From: Diplocloster agilis
GTDB taxonomy: Bacteria; Bacillota; Clostridia; Lachnospirales; Lachnospiraceae
Assembly: GCF_019042275.1 (NCBI RefSeq)
Contig: NZ_JAHQCW010000026.1
Coordinates: forward strand, 25,443 to 89,442
DNA: 64,000 bases
Direction: 5' to 3'
The notes under the pieces were generated by a model. That model searched no databases. It was given only the letters and a program-made list of their open reading frames with translations, and was not told where the DNA came from. Of this stretch, positions 44,083-53,295 are shown one piece after another (the first letter of the stretch is position 1; each line of letters begins with the position of its first letter). The position numbers and the translations under genes are program-made.

Positions 44083-44113
44083 GATTTCTATATCCTCTCT
44101 AGCTCATTCATTC

Positions 44114-45100
44114 TTAATTTTTGCTTGTTTTACTTTTAACATCCAGATAAACAGCCACCACAACAATAACTCCTGTCAGCATATACTGATAGTCTTTCTG
44201 AAGTCCCATTGCCATAATACCTTCTTGTAAAACTGCAATAATGATTGTACCAAGAATTGTACCGCTGATTGATGCAATGCCTCCCGTCATAGAAGTTCCT
44301 CCCATAACGCAGCTTGCTATCGCATCGTTATTAAAAGTATCTCCCAGTCCGGGCTGCACCGTTGTATATGCACATACATAGAAAATAGCTGCCACACCCG
44401 CAAGCGTTCCACATACAACATACGCCAGCATTTCCCACTTTTTCACATTGATTCCGGATAGTCTTACCGCTTCCTTATTGCTGCCCAAGCATAAAATATA
44501 TCTGCCCACCTGCGTTTTATGTAAGATCACCGCACATATCACTGCCGTTAATAATAGTAAAATCAGACCTGTTGGAAATTGGATTCCACCAATCCTGGTT
44601 GAAATTAAATTTCTAAACCATCCGTTTATTTCTGTAACCTGAGGCCATGAAACCGACTGTGTTTTAGTAAATACGGAACCGACGCCTTTGGCCGCCATCA
44701 TGCCTGCCATAGATGATATAAAAGGCGGTATTCCTATGTAGGCAACCAGCAGTCCGTTCAGGACCCCAAATATCATTCCAACCAAAACCGCTACGACCAA
44801 ACAAATGATTATCGGAAAATTTGATTTTGTCAGCAGGTGGCCTGATATTAAAGCTGCACAGAACATCACCGGTCCAATGGAAAAGTCGATCCCTCCCGTA
44901 GCGATAACGAATGTAACGCCTAACGCCAAAAAACCTAAAAAGCATACATAATTTAATGTACTTAATACTCGGGAGTAACTTAAAAATGTTGAATTTACTA
45001 ATGCGAAAATCAGATACATTAGAATTATCACGCCAACAAGAATAATCCTATTCCATCCAATTTTTCTTACGAAAGGATACTCTTTTAATTTCTTCATCAT
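44114..45100 (-). CDS. Sugar ABC transporter permease 1 (RbsC family)
   Basis: Encodes 328 residues, about nine membrane segments, with IATGGIDFSIGPVMF near residue 66, VAYIGIPPFISSMAGMMAAK and NDAIASCVMGGTSMTGGIAS near 232. Related to but distinct from the other permease of the operon, so the transporter is likely a heterodimer. It follows the lactonase-like gene by about 30 bp. Confidence 0.94.
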   Translation of the reverse strand: MMKKLKEYPFVRKIGWNRIILVGVIILMYLIFALVNSTFLSYSRVLSTLNYVCFLGFLALGVTFVIATGGIDFSIGPVMFCAALISGHLLTKSNFPIIICLVVAVLVGMIFGVLNGLLVAYIGIPPFISSMAGMMAAKGVGSVFTKTQSVSWPQVTEINGWFRNLISTRIGGIQFPTGLILLLLTAVICAVILHKTQVGRYILCLGSNKEAVRLSGINVKKWEMLAYVVCGTLAGVAAIFYVCAYTTVQPGLGDTFNNDAIASCVMGGTSMTGGIASISGTILGTIIIAVLQEGIMAMGLQKDYQYMLTGVIVVVAVYLDVKSKTSKN

Positions 45101-45129
45101 AATCTCTCCTCCACATAGTAAGTAACGAA

Positions 45130-46221
45130 TTATTTATTCTTTCCATATTTTCTTGCGTACTCACCATAGGAAATAGATTTTTCTGAATTATATCCCTCAC
45201 TTTGATTTGGATAACGGTATCTCTTGATATCCTGATCGGCAGGATATATAAATTTTGCTCCTGGCCTCAGGATTACTGTTTTAATATTGGGGGTGTTCTC
45301 ACTTACAAGTCTTTCAAACTGGCTGCATAATAATTCAGGATCACTGCACGTATTTGCCCAATTATCATAGTGGTCCGGAATTAGCACCTTTGCATGAAGT
45401 GTTTCCCCTAACCTTGCACAATCATACGGTGTCATTTTATCTGTTGCACCCGGCGCATTCATTCCCATATCAAAAATTGCCACATCTACTTTATAGTTTT
45501 CTCCAATTGCTTTGTAGGCGTCATTGTACCAAGTATCCCCGAGAAACATAATATTTCCGCCGGATGTTTTGAACAGGAAACTTACACAACAATTTTCGTA
45601 TTTATCTAAGCTCACACCGTCACCTGTACGAATTACGGTGTCATCATAGTTCATTAAAAATTCCACTTCCACGCCGGGATATTTTACGGATTCTCCAATA
45701 ATTGCTGTCTTAATTCTCTCATCCGGGACATCAAACCTTTTTAATTTTTCAACGGTTTTCGGAGGGGCCACGAAATCACAATTGGTTGTCTGCAAAGCTG
45801 CTTTAACCGTATACAAATCGCAGTGATCCTGATGATGGTGCGTGCTGAATGCCGCGTCTAACCGGTTGAATTTCCAAGGATCAATTAACTGCGGATTCAT
45901 TCTCATCCAGTTAATCGTATTCGCTCCCGCTTGTTTACAAACGCCACAGTAATAATATTGTGTATAGTGGGAAGGTCCTGAATATACATCTATAAAAAAG
46001 ATTGCGTCTTCATCCGTTTTTAACATCCAGGACGGGCCGCCTAACCACCATAATGCAACAGAGCCTTTTTCGACCTTTAAATCCTCTATCTCCTGATTCA
46101 GCAATGTACCCCACTCCGGGAAACAATCCTCCAGCCAGTCTTGTCTTGTCATAGTACGGTTTTCATTCAAATAATCACCGGCCAGAATTCCCCGTCCATC
46201 ACTTCTCTCTATCTTGCTCAT
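45130..46221 (-). CDS. UlaG-like metallo-beta-lactamase-fold lactonase
   Basis: Encodes 363 residues. The N-terminus (RQDWLEDCFPEWGTLLNQEI) and ALWWLGGPSWMLKTD, AAFSTHHHQDHCDLYTVKAA (HHxDH metal site), IMFLGDTWYN and LIPDHYDNWAN closely follow UlaG, the L-ascorbate-6-phosphate lactonase. It probably opens a sugar-acid lactone taken up by the transporter; because import here is by ABC rather than PTS, the substrate is not likely to be phosphorylated on entry. No kinase or downstream catabolic enzyme is in the operon. AGGAGG-type site precedes the ATG. Confidence 0.88.
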   Translation of the reverse strand: MSKIERSDGRGILAGDYLNENRTMTRQDWLEDCFPEWGTLLNQEIEDLKVEKGSVALWWLGGPSWMLKTDEDAIFFIDVYSGPSHYTQYYYCGVCKQAGANTINWMRMNPQLIDPWKFNRLDAAFSTHHHQDHCDLYTVKAALQTTNCDFVAPPKTVEKLKRFDVPDERIKTAIIGESVKYPGVEVEFLMNYDDTVIRTGDGVSLDKYENCCVSFLFKTSGGNIMFLGDTWYNDAYKAIGENYKVDVAIFDMGMNAPGATDKMTPYDCARLGETLHAKVLIPDHYDNWANTCSDPELLCSQFERLVSENTPNIKTVILRPGAKFIYPADQDIKRYRYPNQSEGYNSEKSISYGEYARKYGKNK

Positions 46222-46275
46222 TTCAATTTCCTCCTACTCATTTGTAATATCAGTTGGCTTTATATAACTTATAAT

Positions 46276-46322
46276 AGTATACATATTTTAATACTTCAAT
46301 ACTATTTTTAAATATTGTATAC
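46276..46322. promoter_or_regulatory. Operator pair for the GntR regulator, sugar operon
   Basis: AGTATACATAT (46276-46286) and AATATTGTATAC (46311-46322) form an inverted pair about 60-100 bp upstream of the lactonase gene; further AATACT pieces lie between. The same GTATACAATAT box occurs ahead of the GntR gene, so the regulator likely controls both. Confidence 0.55.
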
Positions 46323-46354
46323 ACTTTGTTATAAATGCACATATAAATTAATGA

Positions 46355-46407
46355 AAAAAGCAAAAAAAAAGAACATAATTTGTGCAAATTCACAAATTAT
46401 GTTCTTT
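46355..46407 (-). terminator. Terminator of the GntR regulator gene
   Basis: AAAGAACATAATTTGTG and CACAAATTATGTTCTTT form a perfect 17-bp stem with a six-base loop (46368-46407), and on the minus strand it is followed by a T-rich run including TTTTTTTTGCTTTTTT. It starts eight bases beyond the regulator stop. Confidence 0.9.
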
Positions 46408-46414
46408 CCATTTT

Positions 46415-47071
46415 CTAGGTGTATAAGATAGCCGGAAAATCTTTTAAATGATAAAACCTCAGGCTCGGCTCCGTAATCTCTTTAAGCCCTGCTTCTAAAT
46501 CTCCGTTTTCCAATGATTCCACGATTCGCAGGTGTGATCTATATTGTTCTTCGCAATCCTCTGATTGTAAATAATTAGCGGCTTGCAAATATTCTATCTG
46601 GATTATCAAACTTTTTTCCAATTGCATTAGAGAACGATTTTTCCCAATCGTGCATAATCCCCAATGAAAATCCGAATCACTTTTTATACGATTTAAAGCG
46701 TCACCTTTGCACGCCGCTTCGTAACATTTTTCGGCATAGCTTCGCAGCTTATCATATTCGGCCCTGCTTCCGAAATATGCAGCCTGTTTCAAAGCTAATC
46801 TGTCCATATAGATTTTCGTTATACCAATTTCTCTTACTCTGCTTTCATCGTAAATAGCAACCTCCGAAAATCTATTTGGATAGAGATTAATAATACCATC
46901 TTTCGCCAGGTCCCTCAGCGCTTCTCTGATTGGCGTTCTGCTGACATTGAATTTTTGAGCAATAGATGCTTCCGGAATCCTCTCACCAGGTTTTATCTGC
47001 AAATCCAAAATCATATCAATTAAATAATTATAAATCTGCTCAGAAATAACATTTGAAAATTTTTCTTTCAT
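46415..47071 (-). CDS. GntR-family (FadR/FCD) transcriptional regulator
   Basis: Encodes 218 residues. The N-terminal winged helix (ISEQIYNYLIDMILDLQIKP, SIAQKFNVSRTPIREALRDL) is followed by a helical FCD effector domain with metal-type residues (SDFHWGLC, YRSHLRIVESLENGDLEAG). It probably represses the sugar-uptake operon until its ligand binds. The ATG at 47071 has GAGAGGAC upstream; the frame is open to 47116. It lies upstream of, and in line with, the uptake operon but has its own terminator. Confidence 0.92.
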   Translation of the reverse strand: MKEKFSNVISEQIYNYLIDMILDLQIKPGERIPEASIAQKFNVSRTPIREALRDLAKDGIINLYPNRFSEVAIYDESRVREIGITKIYMDRLALKQAAYFGSRAEYDKLRSYAEKCYEAACKGDALNRIKSDSDFHWGLCTIGKNRSLMQLEKSLIIQIEYLQAANYLQSEDCEEQYRSHLRIVESLENGDLEAGLKEITEPSLRFYHLKDFPAILYT

Positions 47072-47107
47072 GATATTGTCCTCTCGTTTATCATATATCT
47101 TCAAAAT

Positions 47108-47140
47108 AGTATACAATATCTTTTTATCAAATACAATATT
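47108..47140. promoter_or_regulatory. GntR operator boxes at its own promoter
   Basis: AGTATACAATAT at 47108-47119 and ATACAATATT at 47131-47140, about 40-70 bp upstream of the GntR start. The first box matches the motif near 46276-46322, so the regulator probably controls itself. Confidence 0.55.
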
Positions 47141-47378
47141 CAGTAAATCGAAAAAACACTCTTTTTTATAATGAAATACGGTACCCCTCCGACTGCCTTC
47201 ACAGACAACTTCAGAATACCGTAATCATTCTACTATTATCAATTTCACCGTATACGTTATCAGTTACAGCAGCTGAGTTTTTTTCTCCAGTCAACATAAA
47301 ATAATATCTAATCTATAGCCAGCTACGGATCACCCTCCCATACCGGCAGATATTATATGCACACCATGCACACCTCTT
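47141..47378. other. Gap between glpK and the GntR regulator
   Basis: No gene seen. TACGGTA and TACCGTA (about 47176 and 47216) could pair around a 35-base loop, and near the glpK stop ATAATATCT can pair with AGATATTAT followed by TTTTATG, a weak possible terminator for glpK. Confidence 0.4.
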
Positions 47379-48869
<1,491 letters not shown>

Positions 48870-48930
48870 TCAAACCTCCGTGTGTATATAGTTTTCAACT
48901 ACCCCATTTAGCTTTATCATGTCTATCGAC

Positions 48931-48939
48931 ATTATATCA
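48931..48939 (-). promoter_or_regulatory. Extended -10 promoter of glpK
   Basis: TGATATAAT on the minus strand (48939-48931), a perfect extended -10, about 65 bp before glpK. It overlaps the last codons of the upstream LysR gene. No terminator hairpin was seen in the short leader, so GlpP antitermination is not evident here. Confidence 0.6.
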
Positions 48940-49816
48940 TACTATCCTCCCCCGTACATAGGCGGATGAAGGATTTTGCCGCTTCGGTGAGGAATTTATT
49001 CCTGTGGCGGATTACGGAAAAGGACCTTTTCAAATCCAGACCGCGAATCCGGGTGCTGGCGATTTCCCCTTTTTCCAGGCTCTCCTTCACGAACAGATTC
49101 GGCAGCACCGACACTCCCAGTCCTTCCGCTACCGCCCGTATGATCGCCTGGGTACTCACGCTCTGCCAGGAGGGAACCACTTCGACCTTTTTAACCCGAA
49201 GCGCCTGATCGAAGATCTCCCTGCCCGCGCTTCCCCGTTCCCGCATGATAAAATCCACTCCCCTGAGCTCGTTGATATCGATATCCTCCCGGACCGCCCA
49301 CGGGTGATCCACGGAACAGATTAGAACCAGCGGATCTTCCATAAAACATATCTTCTCTATATAAGAGCTGGCGACTTCCCCTTCCACCAGTCCCACATCG
49401 ATCTCATTTTTCAGCACCGCCCTCTCCACAGCCTCCGTATTATCGATCTGCACATGCATCTGAATGGCCGGATAGAGCTTCTGGAACGCCTTCGCATACT
49501 CGGGCAGCAGATAGTTGCCGATGGTGATGCTGGCCCCGATCCGCAGTACCCCGATCTGATCCCAGTTCCGGACATCTTGTTCCAATTGGTCAAACAGTGA
49601 TACAATGTGGATAGCATATTGCAAAAACTGCTTTCCGGCTTCGGTGATATAGAGCCGTCTGGCGATCCGGTCGAACAGCTTGACGCCGTAATATTCTTCC
49701 AGCTCCGCGATGGCGAGACTCGCCGCCGGCTGCGCGATAAAAAGCTTTTCCGCCCCGGCTGTAACGCTCTCACACTCACAGACCGCGACAAAGATTCTCA
49801 TGTGCCGTAAAGTCAT
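48932..49816 (-). CDS. LysR-family transcriptional regulator
   Basis: Encodes 294 residues: N-terminal helix-turn-helix (MTLRHMRIFVAVCECESVTA, KLFIAQPAASLAIAELEEYY) and a two-lobed effector domain (VLRIGASITIGNYLLPEYAK, DVGLVEGEV, EGLGVSVLPNLFVKESLEKG). Similar to CysL/CbbR-type members. The ATG at 49816 is used since AGGAAGGCGG lies upstream. It is divergent from the chromate-transporter pair, 115 bp away, and probably controls it. Confidence 0.93.
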   Translation of the reverse strand: MTLRHMRIFVAVCECESVTAGAEKLFIAQPAASLAIAELEEYYGVKLFDRIARRLYITEAGKQFLQYAIHIVSLFDQLEQDVRNWDQIGVLRIGASITIGNYLLPEYAKAFQKLYPAIQMHVQIDNTEAVERAVLKNEIDVGLVEGEVASSYIEKICFMEDPLVLICSVDHPWAVREDIDINELRGVDFIMRERGSAGREIFDQALRVKKVEVVPSWQSVSTQAIIRAVAEGLGVSVLPNLFVKESLEKGEIASTRIRGLDLKRSFSVIRHRNKFLTEAAKSFIRLCTGEDSMI

Positions 49817-49931
49817 TTTTCCGTACCGCCTTCCTCCCACTTCATAAGAAATAATTATAATATTTATATTATTATATTATTTTACATATAAGTCTGTAAA
49901 GGATAAAATAAAAATGCAAGGAGGAATCTTC

Positions 49932-50516
49932 ATGATCGATAAACCTAAAAAATATTGGAAATTATTTACCTCAACCTTTTTTCTCAGTTCCTTCACATTC
50001 GGAGGCGGCTATGTCATCATCCCGCTGATGAAAAGAAAATTCGTGGATGACCTTAAATGGCTGGAGGAGGAGGATATGCTGAACATGGCCGCTATCGCCC
50101 AATCCTCGCCGGGCGCTGTGGCCGTCAATGCTTCGATACTGCTGGGCTACCGGGTCGCAGGCGTTGTCGGGGCCGGTATCTCGATACTGGGCACCGTTCT
50201 GCCGCCGCTATTGCTGCTGTCTGTACTGTCCCTGTTTTATACCGCTTTTCGTAGTAACCCCATCGTCAGCGCGGTATTAGGCGGTATGCAGGCCGGAGTA
50301 GCCGCCGTCATCGCCGATGTCGTCATCAGCATGGGCGGCAATATCATAAAAGAAAAAAAGCTGTTGTATCTGCTGATCATGGCCGGAGCTTTTCTGGCCA
50401 CCTATCTGTTCCACATCAACGTGATGTATATCATACTCGTCTGCGGCGCTCTGGGCGCTATCCAGACGCTGATTGCGCACCGGCAGAATAAGAAAAAGGA
50501 GAGTGTCCGGCCATGA
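49932..50516 (+). CDS. Chromate transporter family protein, first half
   Basis: Encodes 194 residues, one ChrA half of about six membrane segments with the motif FGGGYVIIPLMKRKFVDDLK near residue 22 and AIAQSSPGAVAVNASILLGY. Short ChrA proteins work as pairs; the second half follows with a four-base overlap. ATG at 49932 has AAGGAGG seven bases upstream. Function in Clostridia is uncertain: it may move chromate, sulfate or other anions. Divergent from the LysR gene. Confidence 0.93.
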   Translation: MIDKPKKYWKLFTSTFFLSSFTFGGGYVIIPLMKRKFVDDLKWLEEEDMLNMAAIAQSSPGAVAVNASILLGYRVAGVVGAGISILGTVLPPLLLLSVLSLFYTAFRSNPIVSAVLGGMQAGVAAVIADVVISMGGNIIKEKKLLYLLIMAGAFLATYLFHINVMYIILVCGALGAIQTLIAHRQNKKKESVRP

Positions 50517-51076
50517 TTTATCTGCAGTTGTTCTGGAGCTTCTTCCAGATCGGATTATTCAGTATCGGAGGCGGTTACGCGGCCATGCCCCTGATCCAGA
50601 ATCAGGTGGTGGATCTGCATCATTGGCTGACCATGACGGAATTCACCGACCTGATCACCATTTCCCAGATGACCCCGGGACCCATCGCCGTGAATTCCGC
50701 CACCTTTGTGGGGATCCAGATCGCCGGTTTCGGCGGGGCGGTCATCTCCACGCTGGGATGTATCCTCCCTTCCTGTATCATCGTCTCCCTGCTGGCTTTC
50801 CTGTATTTTAAATATCAGCAGTTAACCGTAATCCAGGGTGTGCTGAATGCCCTTCGCCCGGCCGTCGTAGCGCTGATCGCATCCGCAGGACTGACGATGA
50901 TCATCCTGGCCTTTTGGGGAGAAGGCGGTTTCGTTCCGCAGCTTAGCGCCCTTCACATATCCTCGGTGGTTTTATTTTTTGCCGCCCTCTTTATCCTCAG
51001 GAAATGGAAACTAAGTCCCATCATGGTTATGGCCGGATGCGGGGTAATCGGCGGGCTCCTCTATTTTATACCGTAG
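50513..51076 (+). CDS. Chromate transporter family protein, second half
   Basis: Encodes 187 residues with the matching ChrA motif (FSIGGGYAAMPLIQNQVVDL and ISQMTPGPIAVNSATFVGIQ). The ATG overlaps the previous stop (ATGA), so the halves are produced together and most likely form a heterodimer. A small protein gene follows 15 bp later. Confidence 0.94.
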   Translation: MIYLQLFWSFFQIGLFSIGGGYAAMPLIQNQVVDLHHWLTMTEFTDLITISQMTPGPIAVNSATFVGIQIAGFGGAVISTLGCILPSCIIVSLLAFLYFKYQQLTVIQGVLNALRPAVVALIASAGLTMIILAFWGEGGFVPQLSALHISSVVLFFAALFILRKWKLSPIMVMAGCGVIGGLLYFIP

Positions 51077-51091
51077 AAAGGCGGGATCAGA

Positions 51092-51613
51092 ATGAATCTG
51101 AAAATTGTCAAAACACCTCTGCTTTGGAAACTGGTCGACGAACAGAATCAGGTCGTGGCACGCCTCTTAGGGCGGCTTACCGGACCCGCGAAGACCGTAT
51201 GCTCTCCAGACGGCACTTCCGTATATCTCGTCGACAAGGCGCCGTCTGCTGCACCCGGCGCGGCTGCCCAGTACCAAATGTACCGCGGCGCTTCCCTCTA
51301 CGCCGTCGCCGATGTTCCGGGTCCTGATGAGCAGCCCCAGGATCTGTCCGTATCCCCCGCGTTTTTATTTCGTCCGCCGCGGATTCAAAAGATCCGTATT
51401 CAGGCCCCCGGAGGGCCTTATATCCTCCAGAGGATGGAGGACGGCCGCGTAACTGTCAGCTGCTCCGATCAGGATCTGGGCAGTATCTCTCCCTTTTTTA
51501 AAATGGGACATCAGATCCTGAGCCTGGCTCCCAAAACCGATCCTCTGTTTTTTGCCGGTATTTATGTGATGGCATATTATATGTCCCACGAGGACGATAT
51601 TGACCTTGTATAG
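51092..51613 (+). CDS. Tubby-like / LURP-one-type protein of unknown function
   Basis: Encodes 173 residues, no signal peptide or membrane segment. The C-terminal part (MEDGRVTVSCSDQDLGSISP, then DPLFFAGIYVMAYYMSHEDD) has the beta-strand run and closing helix of Tubby/LOR-type proteins such as Bacillus YxjI. AAAGGCGGGAT precedes the ATG. It is co-oriented with and close to the chromate-transporter halves, so probably cotranscribed. Identification is by pattern, not certain. Confidence 0.55.
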   Translation: MNLKIVKTPLLWKLVDEQNQVVARLLGRLTGPAKTVCSPDGTSVYLVDKAPSAAPGAAAQYQMYRGASLYAVADVPGPDEQPQDLSVSPAFLFRPPRIQKIRIQAPGGPYILQRMEDGRVTVSCSDQDLGSISPFFKMGHQILSLAPKTDPLFFAGIYVMAYYMSHEDDIDLV

Positions 51614-51623
51614 TGTGGGCAAT

Positions 51624-52010
51624 TTATAAACGGTTCACCGTAGCAACCGCTGCCACACCGGTTCCGGCCACATCGGACAGTATGACATCCGAAATGTGGA
51701 CCGGAGCCTTCACTTCCACCATTTTCAGAGCTTTTACAAAATCAAAAATCTTCTCCTTGGGTATGCTCCGCTCACTCTTTACCGACACGGTCTCATGGGG
51801 CCGGTCCGCAAGGCGCACCGTGGTGGTCACCATACGTTCCGGGTTTGTCACTTCGTTTCTGGCATACTGATCCCCTTTTTTGCAGGTGTTCCCTGAGACT
51901 GTCAGGATCTGTCCGTCCTTACATGTGACGGTTATCATGCAGCCCAGAGGACAGCCGATACAGACCAGCTCCCTTTTACCCTTTTCCGCTCTATCCTCTC
52001 TCACCGTCAT
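51624..52010 (-). CDS. DUF1667 Cys-rich protein of the G3P oxidation operon
   Basis: Encodes 128 residues with an N-terminal Cys cluster CIGCPLGCMITV and a fourth Cys in GNTCKKGDQYARNEVTNPER, the DUF1667 pattern. The Cys set suggests an iron-sulfur or metal site. It overlaps the preceding FAD gene by four bases and completes the set GlpA-like, FAD enzyme, DUF1667, which is common in Clostridia. It probably serves as an electron-transfer subunit of the glycerol-3-phosphate oxidising complex; this role is inferred. Its end faces the Tubby-like gene with only about ten bases between. Confidence 0.88.
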   Translation of the reverse strand: MTVREDRAEKGKRELVCIGCPLGCMITVTCKDGQILTVSGNTCKKGDQYARNEVTNPERMVTTTVRLADRPHETVSVKSERSIPKEKIFDFVKALKMVEVKAPVHISDVILSDVAGTGVAAVATVNRL

Positions 52011-53281
52011 TCCCCTCCCTTCTCGATCCGGATGGTGATCTTTTTCAGATCCGGATATTCTTCCAGCTTCTGCTTTTGCAGCTTGATTTCTTCCATCTCT
52101 CCCGGCGCCATGACCGGCCGCTTTTGCCGTTTGACGCAGGTATCGTCAAAATAGGTACAAATATAGCAGCCTTTGTATACATCCCCCACGCGGAAGCGTA
52201 CCGTCAGCTTCTCTTCCATCCTGTCCGTATGGATATACTTCGGCACGGTATAGCGCACGCCGCCCTCCGCGGCCAGTTCCACACATCCGGCCTGTTCCGC
52301 ACGTTTCGCCCCTTCCCGGATATAGCGGGCCGCATTCTTTCCCGCCGCGGCCGCCTCTTCCGATACATAATCCACCAGATCATGCACGTGCAGCACATTG
52401 CCGCAGGCAAATACGCCTTCCACGTTGGTCTCCAGGCTTTCATTCACCACGGGGCCTGAGGTGACCGGTTCCATATCCACGCCCATGCCTCTGGACAGTT
52501 CATTTTCCGGAATCAGTCCTACGGATAACAGGAGGGTATCACAGGATATATATTCCTCCGTGCCGGGTATGGGCTTCCGATGTTCATCCACCTGCGCCAC
52601 GGTAACGCCCTTTACCCTTTCCTTGCCGTCGATGTCGATCACGGTATGGCTTAGCTTTAACGGAATGCCGAAGTCATCCAGGCACTGTACGATATTCCGC
52701 TTCAATCCGCCGGAATAGGGCATAAGCTCAGCCACCAGCTTCACCTTCGCGCCCTCCAGCGTCATTCTCCTGGCCATAATCAGGCCGATATCTCCGGAGC
52801 CCAGGATAACCACCTCCCTGCCGGGCAGGTATCCTTCCATATTCACCAGACGCTGGGCCGTTCCGGCGGAAAATATCCCGGCCGGCCGGTATCCGGGTAT
52901 ATTCAGGGCGCCCCTTGGCCGTTCCCGGCATCCCATAGCCAGTATGACCGCTTTCGCCCGGATCTGGAACAATCCTTCCTCCCGGTTCATGGCGGTAATG
53001 CATTTTTCGCTGCTGATGTCCATAACCATGGTGTTCAGCTTATATTCAATGCCCAGCTCGTTGACCCGGTCTATGAATCTGGCCGCGTATTCCGGCCCGG
53101 TCAGCTCTTCTTTGAATGTGTGCAGGCCAAATCCATTGTGAATGCACTGATTTAAAATTCCTCCCAGCGTGTGATCCCGTTCCAGAATCAGAACGCTTTC
53201 GATCCCCTGTTCCCTGGCCGAAGCCGCGGCAGCGAGCCCGGCCGGTCCGCCTCCGACAATGACGATATCATATGAAAGCAT
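52007..53281 (-). CDS. NAD(P)/FAD-dependent oxidoreductase (G3P operon)
   Basis: Encodes 424 residues: FAD site SYDIVIVGGGPAGLAAAASA at the start, a second dinucleotide site VVILGSGDIGLIMARRMTLE near residue 155 and GVFACGNVLHVHDLVDYVSE near 325. Near the C-terminus is a Cys pair CYICTYFDDTC. It likely passes electrons between the GlpA-like enzyme and another acceptor, in place of GlpB. ATG at 53281 has AAAGGAGG upstream; the longer frame to 53428 overlaps the glpA-like gene and is rejected. Confidence 0.9.
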   Translation of the reverse strand: MLSYDIVIVGGGPAGLAAAASAREQGIESVLILERDHTLGGILNQCIHNGFGLHTFKEELTGPEYAARFIDRVNELGIEYKLNTMVMDISSEKCITAMNREEGLFQIRAKAVILAMGCRERPRGALNIPGYRPAGIFSAGTAQRLVNMEGYLPGREVVILGSGDIGLIMARRMTLEGAKVKLVAELMPYSGGLKRNIVQCLDDFGIPLKLSHTVIDIDGKERVKGVTVAQVDEHRKPIPGTEEYISCDTLLLSVGLIPENELSRGMGVDMEPVTSGPVVNESLETNVEGVFACGNVLHVHDLVDYVSEEAAAAGKNAARYIREGAKRAEQAGCVELAAEGGVRYTVPKYIHTDRMEEKLTVRFRVGDVYKGCYICTYFDDTCVKRQKRPVMAPGEMEEIKLQKQKLEEYPDLKKITIRIEKGGE

Positions 53282-53295
53282 GCTTATATCCTCCT

